In this document: piece by piece, positions 47,146 to 56,785 of the stretch
Numbering within the stretch: position 1 is the first letter of the stretch
Layout: each line of letters starts with the position of its first letter
Assembly (NCBI RefSeq): GCF_004962245.1
Contig: NZ_SUHQ01000018.1
Coordinates: 84,014-148,013 of the forward strand
Direction: 5' to 3'
Length of the DNA: 64,000 nucleotides
Source of the DNA: Mesorhizobium sp.
Lineage (GTDB): Bacteria; Pseudomonadota; Alphaproteobacteria; Rhizobiales; Rhizobiaceae
The notes under the pieces: generated by a model
Told to the model about the DNA's origin: nothing
The model's database searches: none
The model's input: only the letters and a program-made list of their open reading frames with translations
Position numbers and translations under genes: made by a program

Positions 47146-47817
47146 GTGACAGGCTCTCTGGCCTTCATCTCAAGACTTTGCGATGCCGACCTCGCCGCGC
47201 TGACCAAACGGTGGCACGAGCGCAGCTATCGACACAACGAGCTAATCATTTCCCACGGCGACACTGGTCGCGATGTCTTCTTCCTGCTGGAAGGACGGGC
47301 TCGCGTGACACTGGTTTCAGCGGACGGCAGGGAGATAGCGTATCGCGATGTCGAACCGGGTGACATTTTCGGGGAGCTCGGAGGCATTGACGGGATTGCA
47401 CGCTCTGCCAGCGTAGTCGCGCTGGAGGCAACCCGCGCTGCACGGCTGTCCGGCACAGCATTCCGGGATATCGTGATGACCCACCCGACTTTTGCCTGGA
47501 TGCTGCTTGAGCATCTGTCTGCCCAGCTCCGGCGCATGACCGAGCGGGTATTCGAATACAGCACTCTGGTCGTGCGAAAACGGCTGATCGTCGAGCTCCT
47601 GCATCGGGCGGAGAAAGCCGCACTCGTGGACGGCGAGGTGTCCATAAGCCCGGCACCGACGCATTCCGAGCTGGCGGCAACGATGAGCACGCACAGGGAA
47701 GCGGTCTCGCGCGAAATGAGCGACCTCGCCAAGAGAGGCCTGATCGAAAAGCGCGGCAGCAGGTTATTGCTGCATGACGTCTCGGCACTACGGGCGCTGG
47801 TCGACAAGAAGGAATAG
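47146..47817 (+). CDS. Crp/Fnr-family transcriptional regulator
   Basis: cNMP-binding fold (FFLLEGRARVTLVSADGREIAYRDVEPGDIFGELGGIDG) and HTH (THSELAATMSTHREAVSREMSDLAKRGLIEKR). Confidence 0.95.
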   Translation: MTGSLAFISRLCDADLAALTKRWHERSYRHNELIISHGDTGRDVFFLLEGRARVTLVSADGREIAYRDVEPGDIFGELGGIDGIARSASVVALEATRAARLSGTAFRDIVMTHPTFAWMLLEHLSAQLRRMTERVFEYSTLVVRKRLIVELLHRAEKAALVDGEVSISPAPTHSELAATMSTHREAVSREMSDLAKRGLIEKRGSRLLLHDVSALRALVDKKE

Positions 47818-48041
47818 CGAAGGCTGTCGCTGCGGCGGGGGGCACCGCACGTTTCATACTCCTCGGCCGCAAGTGATTATTCCTTCCGGTAAACCGGGCA
47901 ACCTAGCGTGCCAGCGCGCGGGTCGGGCTTTGATCGCTTCACCCCTTGCAAGAATCATGACTCGGCTTCTTGATGCGGGCACGGAACGTTATCCCCAGCC
48001 TGCTTGCAGACTTACAAGGGCGGATCGAAGGGTGAAGCCGC

Positions 48042-48121
48042 ATGGACGTTAAATACTAAATCTTCGTCAGCTCGACCTACGCCGATTTGGTGGACGAAAG
48101 ACGGTCGGTCATCGAGGCCGG
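48042..48121 (+). pseudogene. DUF4062-like N-terminal fragment with in-frame stop
   Basis: ATGGACGTTAAATACTAAATCTTCGTCAGCTCGACCTACGCCGATTTG... = MDVKY*IFVSSTYADLVDERRSVIEA. Confidence 0.65.
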
Positions 48122-48695
48122 CCGGGTTGATCGGCCGCGTGAAGCATCTCCGCGGCGAGGAGAATCTGCGCCATGCCTCGCTGCAGGATTTTCGGGAGGA
48201 AGACTAGGGTAAAACTCAGTCATTCTGGCTATGCCGCGAATGGCCGAGATGGGTTAGGCCCTGCCGTTTGAATCGGTCGGCGGCAACGAGCACAGAGCGC
48301 CAGGAGCGGCCATCCCCGTTATGTCTGTCGAATGACCGGAGTGGGGCCGTTTGCTGCCAGTCCGGTCTCGGCACAATCTGTAAGTAAGCTGCCGTTTGGC
48401 CCGCGGGATCGTTCAACACGTTCTCCATCAACAAGGCGTCCTGTGCCACGCCAACTGGCCTTGATAATGATCATCGCTTTATAGACGCCGTCCGTTATGA
48501 TGCGAGCGAAAGCGACGAGATCGTCGCTCTCGGGATCCACGAAGGCAAATATCGGACCGCCCTGCCCGCGCTACTCGGATTCCGCCAAGAGCATGGCTGG
48601 CAAGACGTAGTCCGCCGATTCATGACCAAAATCGTGAACCGCCGAAACCGCGTTGCTTTGAAGCGCAGTGACTGAATGGCGCGTGCACCGCGCGA

Positions 48696-49589
48696 TCACA
48701 CTGCGGCGAGCAGCACAGCGCCATGAAGGGCCGCCTGCCAGCCAAGGGCCGCCCAGCGTATATCCAGAGGCTCGACAACAAGCGAATGCGGCAGGCTCTC
48801 GGCAATGCGCTGCATAAGCGTCTGGCGGGGATAGGACTTCATGTCCACGATGCCGCCGCCGATCAGGATTGTTTGCGGAGAGAACAAGGCGGCTGCAGTT
48901 GCGATGGTCACGGCCTGCTGCCAGAGGATCTCGTCGAGCCATTCACCCAGCGACGGGGGCTGCCCGACAGCCACAAACAAATCCGCCACCGGAACTTCAT
49001 AATCTGACGCAAGTTCGACCAGTCTCGCCCCCGACGCGTAGGTCTCGGCGCGCTTTGGCCGTCCGCCGTCATCAGGCCTGTAGACCGGCATATGGCCGAT
49101 TTCGAGCGCCCAGCCGCCGCCGCGAAAAATGCCATCCTTGCCGAGATAGGCCGCACCTATGCCGGTGCCGAGATAGACCGCCAGCACTTCCTTTTGCCGC
49201 CTCACCGCACCGGCAACGCTTTCACCCAGCAATTGCAGCACGACGTCGCGTTCCAGGCGGACGGGAACGCCGAGCTTTGACGCCAATTCGGTGCCCAGCC
49301 GGATGCCTTCTAGCTCGGGAAAGTTGGCCGTGTGCAGTACAGTGTCAAAATCCTTGCCTATGAAGCCAGGCACGGTCGCCACCACGCTGGCCGGCTTGAG
49401 GCCGGAGTCGCGGGAGGCCGCCGCGACGACATCGGCCAGCCCTGCCACTGGCGCCCCTTGGCGCAGCTGCGCAGTGGGGTAAGTGCGGGCAAAATCCAAC
49501 GGATTGCCGCGGTCGGCGAAGCCGACCTTGACCGACGTGCCGCCGATCTCGACCACAGCGATTGTGTCGCCCATCATTTGATCCGTCAT
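48696..49589 (-). CDS. ROK-family sugar kinase
   Basis: TIAVVEIGGTSVKVGFADRG, LAVYLGTGIGAAYLGKDGIFRGGGWALEIGHMPV, TILIGGGIVD. Confidence 0.92.
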   Translation of the reverse strand: MTDQMMGDTIAVVEIGGTSVKVGFADRGNPLDFARTYPTAQLRQGAPVAGLADVVAAASRDSGLKPASVVATVPGFIGKDFDTVLHTANFPELEGIRLGTELASKLGVPVRLERDVVLQLLGESVAGAVRRQKEVLAVYLGTGIGAAYLGKDGIFRGGGWALEIGHMPVYRPDDGGRPKRAETYASGARLVELASDYEVPVADLFVAVGQPPSLGEWLDEILWQQAVTIATAAALFSPQTILIGGGIVDMKSYPRQTLMQRIAESLPHSLVVEPLDIRWAALGWQAALHGAVLLAAV

Positions 49590-50389
49590 GCGAGCGTTTC
49601 CAGAAACTCCGAAAGACAGGCGCGGAACTCCCGCCGGTAGGCCGCGCGATCCTGCGATTTGGCCGTAATGGTGCAAAGCCGGGCGGGCGGGATGAGCCCA
49701 GCCAGCACTTGCGCGTCGGCCAGGCGATGGACAAGGTCTTGGCCATGGCCGATGACCAGGGTCGGAACCGCGATAGTGCGGATTTCGGCCTCGCTCACGC
49801 CAGGGCCATCGCCGGCGATCGCCACCAACAGCCTGCCGAAGAGAACCGGGTCAGGGCGATTGAAAAAGCCTTGCAGGCTGCTGAGATTGTCCGGCGCCAG
49901 TCTCGCCAGTTCGGCGGCAATGGTGCTGTCATCGAACAGACGCCTGGCCTTCTCGGGCGAATGACGCATCAAGAGATCGCCGACCACGGCATAGGGCTTC
50001 ATATTGGCCGGCGCCGCCTCGGACACCCAGGCAGGCCGGGCGAGCACCAGCGCACGCACGCGAGACGGCCGGTGCACCGCCAGGCGCAGCGCCAGTGCGG
50101 CGCCCATCGAGATGCCGCCGACGACGGCCGCGCCGAGGCCGAGATCGTCGGCCAGCGCTTCGATGTCGTGCGCAAACGTCGCGATCGAAAGCCGCTCGAC
50201 CGGCCCGTATCCGGATACGCCCTGGCCACGGCATTCGAGCGTCAGGCGCCGCGTCTGCGGCCGATCGGGAAACACGTCGGCGACCTGCGCCTCATCGCCA
50301 CCGAGGCCATGCTGAAAGATGACGGGAAGCCCGTCGCCGACATCCCGGTAGGCAAGGTCGACACCCTCGCGGCTGAAGGTCTTTTTCAC
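49586..50389 (-). CDS. Alpha/beta hydrolase
   Basis: PVIFQHGLGGDEAQ, VVGGISMGAALALRLAV; overlaps neighbouring ORFs by 4 nt. Confidence 0.92.
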   Translation of the reverse strand: MKKTFSREGVDLAYRDVGDGLPVIFQHGLGGDEAQVADVFPDRPQTRRLTLECRGQGVSGYGPVERLSIATFAHDIEALADDLGLGAAVVGGISMGAALALRLAVHRPSRVRALVLARPAWVSEAAPANMKPYAVVGDLLMRHSPEKARRLFDDSTIAAELARLAPDNLSSLQGFFNRPDPVLFGRLLVAIAGDGPGVSEAEIRTIAVPTLVIGHGQDLVHRLADAQVLAGLIPPARLCTITAKSQDRAAYRREFRACLSEFLETLA

Positions 50390-51222
50390 GCTTTTCCGCT
50401 TTCTTCGAGGACGCCGCGAAGGAAGGCGCCGACTTCCGGCGCCTCGGCTTCCGTCAGACCATGCGTGATCAGGGGTCCGTCAAAGCCGGCGGCCTTCAGG
50501 CGGCCGATGAAATGCGGGAAGTCGATGATGCCCTGCCCGGCGGCGGCAAAACTGCCATCGACATTGCGGTCTTTGGCGTGGGCGAGGCCGATTTCGCCCG
50601 CCAGCAAGCCGACGGCCTCGTCGATCAAGCGATGACGCTCACCTTTGTCGGCCACTTCGAACAGATTTGCGGGGTCGAGCACAATGCGCAGGCGCGTACT
50701 GTTCATTTCGTCGAGCAATCGGCGTGCGGCCCGGGCGCCGGAGACGACATTGGCCAGTTCGGGTTCGATGCCAAGCTCGATGTCGAAGCGCTCGGCGATC
50801 GCGGTCGCCGCTTCCATCTCCGTGCATAGATCGCTCCAAGCGGCCTCGCTGTCATTGTCGGGATGCCAGCGCCACTGATCCTGCACATCCCGGGTGCCAG
50901 TGCACAGCGTGATCAGGCGCGTGCCTATATCCGCGCATGATGCGGCCAGCACTTCGAGCCGGGCGAGCCCCTGATCGCGAACCAAGCGATCCGGATGGAT
51001 CATGTTGTAGGTTCCGGACACTGCCGCGATCGAAACCCTGGTCTGACCGCTTGCCACGGCGACCGATCGGGTCACATCGGGCTCGATGCTGTCCGGCATC
51101 GACGGCAGTCCGAGGCAGGCCATGTTAAACTGCGCCGCCGCGTAGCCGGCATCCGCCACCGCGCGCAGCACCGGCAAGGCGCCGGTGGCAGTGAAGGTCT
51201 TGGCGAAAATTCCCAGCTGCAT
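50386..51222 (-). CDS. Sugar phosphate isomerase/epimerase (xylose isomerase-like TIM barrel)
   Basis: MQLGIFAKTF..., LGIEPELANVV, RIVLDPANLFEVAD, GEIGLAHAKDRN. Confidence 0.92.
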   Translation of the reverse strand: MQLGIFAKTFTATGALPVLRAVADAGYAAAQFNMACLGLPSMPDSIEPDVTRSVAVASGQTRVSIAAVSGTYNMIHPDRLVRDQGLARLEVLAASCADIGTRLITLCTGTRDVQDQWRWHPDNDSEAAWSDLCTEMEAATAIAERFDIELGIEPELANVVSGARAARRLLDEMNSTRLRIVLDPANLFEVADKGERHRLIDEAVGLLAGEIGLAHAKDRNVDGSFAAAGQGIIDFPHFIGRLKAAGFDGPLITHGLTEAEAPEVGAFLRGVLEESGKA

Positions 51223-52301
51223 CAGACAACCCCGTCGACATCGGCGAGGTAGACGGCTCGGCCGCCGGCAGAAGCGGAGCGAGCAATCGCCGCCATTCCC
51301 CTGACGGATGCGATGCCGTCGTCGATGCCGGCGCCGACCATGTGCGCGCCGTTCAGCACGACATCGGCAAATCCTTCGAGTTGGCGTCGGTAGAAATGGC
51401 CATCCGCGCCAAGCGTGCGATGCCAGCTGCCATCGGCCTCGCGAAAAATGTCGACCTCGCTGCTCTTGTAGTACCAGGGGTTATAGGTCTTCGCGAGGAC
51501 ACTGCCGTTCTGGCCGTAGATCTGGAACCCTTCGTGCCAGTCCATACGCACGGCCACCGTCAGGTCGAGATGGCCAACCGAACCGTCTGCGAAGATGGCG
51601 GTGACGAACCAGCAATAGGCGCCGTAGCGCTCGGTGAGATGGGCCTCGACGGCCTCGATCGGCCCATGCAGATGGCGCGCCGTATCGAGGAGATGGCTGC
51701 CATGCGCCAGCATATAGTACTGGCGCAGATCCGCCTTGGGATTGACGGACGGCTTGCGCGCTCTGGCGCTGGTGATGATGAGCGGCTGCACGGCGTCGGT
51801 CATGGGGTAGCGATGAGTGCTGTCGCAATACCAGCCTTTGAATGCCAGCCCCTCTCCCATCTCGTCATCGACGAAGGCCTTTGCCGCCTGGACGCCGGGA
51901 TCAAAACGTTTCATATGGCCGATCTGAAGCACCTTGCCGCTCTTGTCGATCGCCGCCCGCAAGCCTTCGACTTCCTCGACTGAAATACCCAGCGGTTTTT
52001 CGCAAAGCACGTGCTTGCCGGCATCCAGCGCCAGTTCCGCGGCCTTGACGTGAAACGTGTCTGACGTCGCAATGATGACGGCATCGAGATCGGGATCCGC
52101 CAGCATTTGGCCATAGTCGGCGTAGGATTTCTCGGGTGCGAAAGTGGCGGCCATCCTGTCGCGCAGATCGTCGGCGACATCGCAGATGGCATAGAGATCG
52201 GCATTGCGCGCTTTGGTGCAGGATTCGAAATGCGCCGCCTGCGCAATCGGGCCGCAGCCGAGCACGCCGACACGCAGCCGCTTTTCGTCTTTGCGAGGCA
52301 T
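51222..52301 (-). CDS. Gfo/Idh/MocA-family oxidoreductase
   Basis: RVGVLGCGPIAQAAHFESC; GKHVLCEKPLGISVEEVEGLRAAID. Confidence 0.94.
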   Translation of the reverse strand: MPRKDEKRLRVGVLGCGPIAQAAHFESCTKARNADLYAICDVADDLRDRMAATFAPEKSYADYGQMLADPDLDAVIIATSDTFHVKAAELALDAGKHVLCEKPLGISVEEVEGLRAAIDKSGKVLQIGHMKRFDPGVQAAKAFVDDEMGEGLAFKGWYCDSTHRYPMTDAVQPLIITSARARKPSVNPKADLRQYYMLAHGSHLLDTARHLHGPIEAVEAHLTERYGAYCWFVTAIFADGSVGHLDLTVAVRMDWHEGFQIYGQNGSVLAKTYNPWYYKSSEVDIFREADGSWHRTLGADGHFYRRQLEGFADVVLNGAHMVGAGIDDGIASVRGMAAIARSASAGGRAVYLADVDGVV

Positions 52302-52316
52302 GGAATTTTCTCCTGA

Positions 52317-53534
52317 TTAACGCGCGGCGAGGCCGCGAAGTTGAAATTGCGGATCACCCGACAAAGCTGCCTGATGCAGCAGACAGGCAGCGCCCAATGC
52401 CGGACCGTCGGCGCCGACGCGCGACAGTTCGATCGTGGGAACGGGATAACCTTCAGCCAGGAAGTCCAGCAGGAAAGCTTCCACCTGTTCGGCGACAAAG
52501 GGATAGATGGCATTGACCGAGCCGGAGAGGATGATGCGCTCCGGCTGCAAGGTGCAGGCGAGTGTCGCCAGGCCGCGACCAAACCAGAGCGCCCAGTCGC
52601 GCGCGGTGGCGATGGCTGCCGGATCGCCGCCGGCAAGCGCCGCCACAAACTCATCCACGCCGGCGCGCCGCCCGCTTATGTGGAGGTAGCGGGCCAGCAA
52701 CGCATCCTTGCCGACATAGGATTCCAGCCGGCCCGGGCGCTTCGCGTCGAACACAAAACCTTCGTCGCCAATGCGCAGATGACCGATTTCGCCAGCGCCG
52801 CCAAGCCGGCCGCGATGCAGCCTGCCGGCATTGATGATGCCGCCGCCGACGCCGTTCTCGATCAGGATGACCAGAGCGTCCTCATCATCCTTTCCAGGCT
52901 GCGCCCGGTACGTCTCGGCCACCGCGACCGCATTGGCATCGTTTTCCAGCAGGATCGGAAAATCGTCGCCAAAGGCATTGCCGAAAAGCTCGGCGAGATT
53001 GACCCCGTGCCAGCCCAGGATAGTGGCATGGTATGAAACACCGTCGGCGGCGGGAAAGCCTGGCACGGCGACATTGAGCCCGTAGGGGCGTGTGCCCTCA
53101 GGCAACAGCGAACGGATCTCTGCGACGAGCTCGTTGATGATAGCGACCGCAGCGGCAGGTGTGCTGCCTGGGCCGACAAAGGCCCTCGAGGCGCTGGCAC
53201 GCTGGGTGCCGGCAAGGTCGACAGCCACGGCAGCGATCCAGTTCACGCCGATATAGGCGCCAAGGAAAAAGCCGCCATTGCCTTCGATCTCGACAAGGAT
53301 TCCGGGGCGGCCGACCCGGCCCTCGCCGTCCTGCTCGTCATCCGCTCCATCCGACCGCTCACGCGCCAGACCAGCTTCCGTCAGCCCCAGCACCAGTGCG
53401 CCGGTGGTCGAGCGGGTCAGGCCGAGATCGCGTGCGAGCGCTGCCCGGCTCAACGCGCCGGCACGAAACAGCGCCGCAAGGGCCCGCGTTTCATTCGGCC
53501 GAAGATCGGTCGACACCAGCACGCTTTCCTCCAT
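52317..53534 (-). CDS. ROK-family transcriptional regulator
   Basis: N-terminal wHTH (RALAALFRAGALSRAALARDLGLTRSTTGALVLGL) plus ROK domain. Confidence 0.93.
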   Translation of the reverse strand: MEESVLVSTDLRPNETRALAALFRAGALSRAALARDLGLTRSTTGALVLGLTEAGLARERSDGADDEQDGEGRVGRPGILVEIEGNGGFFLGAYIGVNWIAAVAVDLAGTQRASASRAFVGPGSTPAAAVAIINELVAEIRSLLPEGTRPYGLNVAVPGFPAADGVSYHATILGWHGVNLAELFGNAFGDDFPILLENDANAVAVAETYRAQPGKDDEDALVILIENGVGGGIINAGRLHRGRLGGAGEIGHLRIGDEGFVFDAKRPGRLESYVGKDALLARYLHISGRRAGVDEFVAALAGGDPAAIATARDWALWFGRGLATLACTLQPERIILSGSVNAIYPFVAEQVEAFLLDFLAEGYPVPTIELSRVGADGPALGAACLLHQAALSGDPQFQLRGLAAR

Positions 53535-53691
53535 GATTTGTTTGATTAACATACTAATTGACTTTCATGCCGGTTTAAAAGACCCAAAATGATGTGCGCT
53601 GCAACAAAATATTTGGCACTTCACGCCTATTGACCCAGGTTTCAAACGATGATTTGTATCCAAAACTTACAAAATGGCATGGGAGGATGCG

Positions 53692-54435
53692 ATGCCGGTT
53701 CTAGCGCGTCTCGAACATATCGTGAAGGATTTCGGTGCCGTCCGCGCGCTGGACAATGTCTCACTCGACATAAATGAGGGTGAGGTTCTCGGCCTGATGG
53801 GCGACAATGGCGCCGGCAAATCGACGCTGGTCAAAACCATCGCCGGCAATTTCCAGCCGACATCGGGCACCTATGTGCTGGAAGGCAAATCGGTGCAGCT
53901 GTCGGGGCCTGCGGATGCACGCAGGCACGGCATCGAGGTCGTCTATCAGGACCTGGCGATTTGCGACAATCTGACCGCGTCGGCCAATGTCTTCCTCGGC
54001 CGCGAGATCATGAGGCAGCTTGGGCCGCTGAAGGTGCTCGACCACAAGAGCATGAACACCCGCTCGGCCGAGATTTTCCGCGAGTTGAAGTCGGAGACAC
54101 GGCCCGCCGACCTGGTCGTACGCATGTCGGGTGGCCAGCGGCAAGCAGTGGCCATCGCCCGGACCCGGCTGGCCAAGTCCAAGATCGTGCTGATGGACGA
54201 GCCGACTGCGGCGATCAGCGTCAGGCAGGTTGCCGAAGTGCTGGCCCTGATCCGCCGCATGAAGGACCAGGGCCTTTCGGTCATCCTGATCAGCCACCGC
54301 ATGCCCGACGTGTTCGAGGTCTGCGACCGCGTGGTGGTGATGCGCCGCGGCCGCAAGGTCGCCGACAAGCCGATCGCCCAATCCAGCCCCGAGGAAGTGA
54401 CCGGCCTGATCACCGGCGCCATCCAGACCGCTTGA
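53692..54435 (+). CDS. Sugar ABC transporter ATP-binding protein (single NBD, CUT2 type)
   Basis: Walker A GDNGAGKSTL, signature MSGGQRQAVAIAR, Walker B IVLMDEPT. ATG 53692 follows GGGAGG. Confidence 0.93.
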   Translation: MPVLARLEHIVKDFGAVRALDNVSLDINEGEVLGLMGDNGAGKSTLVKTIAGNFQPTSGTYVLEGKSVQLSGPADARRHGIEVVYQDLAICDNLTASANVFLGREIMRQLGPLKVLDHKSMNTRSAEIFRELKSETRPADLVVRMSGGQRQAVAIARTRLAKSKIVLMDEPTAAISVRQVAEVLALIRRMKDQGLSVILISHRMPDVFEVCDRVVVMRRGRKVADKPIAQSSPEEVTGLITGAIQTA

Positions 54436-54460
54436 AACAGCCTCGCCACGGAGCCATGCC

Positions 54461-55468
54461 ATGAGCGCCCCCGACGACCATCCCGGAATGGAGATCGACC
54501 TTTTGAAAGGGTCGAGCCGCACGCTGTTGAACCGCGTGCTTCTGGCACAGGAAACCTGGATCGCCATTGCCATACTGGTGCTCGGCCTCGTCGTCTCGAT
54601 GATCGCGCCGAAATTTGCCACGCCCGGAAACCTGCTCAACATCTTCCAGAACGCTTGCTTCATCGGCATCATGGCCATCGGCATGACGCCGGTCATCATC
54701 AGCGGCGGCATCGACATTTCGGTCGGTTCAATCCTGGGCATGTGCGGTGTCACGCTGGGCATCGTGCTCAACGCCGACATGCCGCTTGTCGTCGGCATTG
54801 CGGCGACGCTGGCGATGGGTGTGCTGTGCGGCACCGTCAACGGCACGATCATTGCCTACGTCAAGCTGCCGCCCTTCATTGTCACACTGGCGACGCTGTC
54901 GATCGGTCGCAGCCTGGCTCTGGTGCTGACCAACAACCAGGTCTTCTACGAATTCGGCCGGGCAAGCGATGCGATCGTCGCGCTCGGCGGCGGCTACACA
55001 TTAGGCCTGCCCAACGTGGTCTATGCCCTGGTCATTGGTGTGATCGTCCTGCATTTCCTGCTGACCATGTCGCGCTGGGGTCGCTATCTCTTCGCCATCG
55101 GCGGCAACGAGCCGGCGGCGCGGCTATCGGGCATTCCGGTCGATCTGATCAAGATCTCGGCCTATGCGTTCAGCGGCTTCATGGTGGGTGTGACCGCCAT
55201 CTTCCTCGTCGGCTGGCTGGGCGCGGTGACCAACTCCATCGGCACCGGCTACGAGCTGCAGGTCATCGCGTCGACCGTCATCGGCGGCGCTTCGCTGACC
55301 GGCGGCTTTGGATCGGCACTTGGCGCCGGCATCGGCGCCATTCTCGTCGAAACCATTCGCAACGCGCTGCTTCTGGCAGGCGTCAACCCGTTCTGGCAGG
55401 GCACGTTTGTAGGATGTTTCATCCTTGCAGCCGTCCTCCTGGAAAGAATCCGCTCTGTGCGACGCTAA
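54461..55468 (+). CDS. Sugar ABC transporter permease (CUT2 type)
   Basis: GMTPVIISGGIDISVGSILGMCG; GRYLFAIGGNEPAARLSGIPVDLIKISAY. Confidence 0.95.
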   Translation: MSAPDDHPGMEIDLLKGSSRTLLNRVLLAQETWIAIAILVLGLVVSMIAPKFATPGNLLNIFQNACFIGIMAIGMTPVIISGGIDISVGSILGMCGVTLGIVLNADMPLVVGIAATLAMGVLCGTVNGTIIAYVKLPPFIVTLATLSIGRSLALVLTNNQVFYEFGRASDAIVALGGGYTLGLPNVVYALVIGVIVLHFLLTMSRWGRYLFAIGGNEPAARLSGIPVDLIKISAYAFSGFMVGVTAIFLVGWLGAVTNSIGTGYELQVIASTVIGGASLTGGFGSALGAGIGAILVETIRNALLLAGVNPFWQGTFVGCFILAAVLLERIRSVRR

Positions 55469-55545
55469 GGCATGATCCCGAAAAGATCATGCTCCAACAA
55501 AGACTTAGGGCGGACACGTCACGGCGAACCCAAATGGAGGAAACA

Positions 55546-56556
55546 ATGTCGCTGTCGAAAACGCTTAAAACCACGCTCTCTCTCGCTTGTCTTGCAATCG
55601 GCATGACGGGGGTCCAAGCCAATGCCGAGGAGCGCGAATTCGCGCTTGTCTTCAAGGTTCTCAACAACGCCTTCAGCCCGCCGATCCAGGCCGGTTGCGA
55701 AGCCGCCGCCAAGAAACTGGGCGACGTCAAATGCACCTATATCGGGCCGACGGAATATGACGAGGCCAAGGAAGTACAGCTGGCGCAGGACATGGTCACG
55801 CGCGGCGTCGCCGGCCTCGGCATTTCGGCCGGCAATCCGAAGGCCATGGCCCGCATCATGAAGATGGCCAAGGAAAAGGGTATCCCGGTCGTCACCTATG
55901 ACACCGACGTGCTGCCGGAAGACGCCGGCCTGCGCTCGACCTATATCGGCACTGACAATTACGAGTTCGGCGTGGCGCTGGCGCAGAAGGTACTCGCCCA
56001 CAAGAAGAACGGCACCGTCTGCATCCAGTCCGGCGCTCCGGCTTCCGAAAACCTCAAGGCACGCGTGCAGGGCATCCGCGATACGCTGGCCGGCGTCACC
56101 AAGGACAAGGGCGTCGAGAGCCTCACTGGCCAGAACGGGTGGACCGAGCCGGCGGGCTGCCCTGTCTACAACAATGACGACATCACGCTTGCCGCCCAGC
56201 AGGTGCGCGACGTCATGACCAACAATCCCGAACTCAGCGCCTTCGTTGCGGTTGGCGGTTGGGCGCAATACGCCCCGGAAGCCTACAAGCAGGCCATGAC
56301 GCCGCTGAAGGCGCGTCTCGACAGCAAGGATCTGGTCGTTGTCTTCGGTGACAATTTCGGTCCGCAACTGCCGCTGCTCGCCGCCGGCCTCAGCCACTAC
56401 AATATCGGCCAGCGCCCCTATGACATGGGCTTCGAGACCATCATGGCGCTCGACAAGTTGAGCAAGGGCGGCACCGTCGAACCGTTCATCAAGACCGGCA
56501 CCGAAGTCTGCACGCCGCAAGACGCTCTCACGACCTGCGGCAAGGTCGCCAACTGA
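55546..56556 (+). CDS. Sugar ABC transporter substrate-binding protein
   Basis: Signal peptide MSLSKTLKTTLSLACLAIGMTGVQANA; periplasmic binding domain (VTYDTDVLPEDAGLRSTYIGTDNYEFG). Confidence 0.94.
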   Translation: MSLSKTLKTTLSLACLAIGMTGVQANAEEREFALVFKVLNNAFSPPIQAGCEAAAKKLGDVKCTYIGPTEYDEAKEVQLAQDMVTRGVAGLGISAGNPKAMARIMKMAKEKGIPVVTYDTDVLPEDAGLRSTYIGTDNYEFGVALAQKVLAHKKNGTVCIQSGAPASENLKARVQGIRDTLAGVTKDKGVESLTGQNGWTEPAGCPVYNNDDITLAAQQVRDVMTNNPELSAFVAVGGWAQYAPEAYKQAMTPLKARLDSKDLVVVFGDNFGPQLPLLAAGLSHYNIGQRPYDMGFETIMALDKLSKGGTVEPFIKTGTEVCTPQDALTTCGKVAN

Positions 56557-56571
56557 TCTCCGCTGCCAAGT

Positions 56572-56603
56572 TCACGCCCCGGCTGGCATCAGCCTGGGCG
56601 TGA
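56572..56603. terminator. Strong hairpin downstream of the substrate-binding protein gene
   Basis: TCACGCCC-CGGCTG-GCAT-CAGCCT-GGGCGTGA: 14-bp stem with one mismatch and a 4-nt loop, no T-tract. Confidence 0.7.
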
Positions 56604-56785
56604 GACATCAAGCGCAGCAGACACGAACACGCGGAAGACATTCCAGCTGGCTCTACGCGCAATCTTGCCTCGATCCGCAGAGCCGCGCTTGATGTGATGA
56701 GCCCGGCCGTGCGCAACCGGCCCCCTGCTTTACAAAAGCAGCCGAACGGGATCGCGGCAACGATCCCATTCGGCGTCCATTGATC

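Noticed and set aside
49562-50635. 357-aa + strand ORF opposite the hydrolase/epimerase genes
   Set aside because: Antisense to two confidently identified genes and compositionally artefactual.
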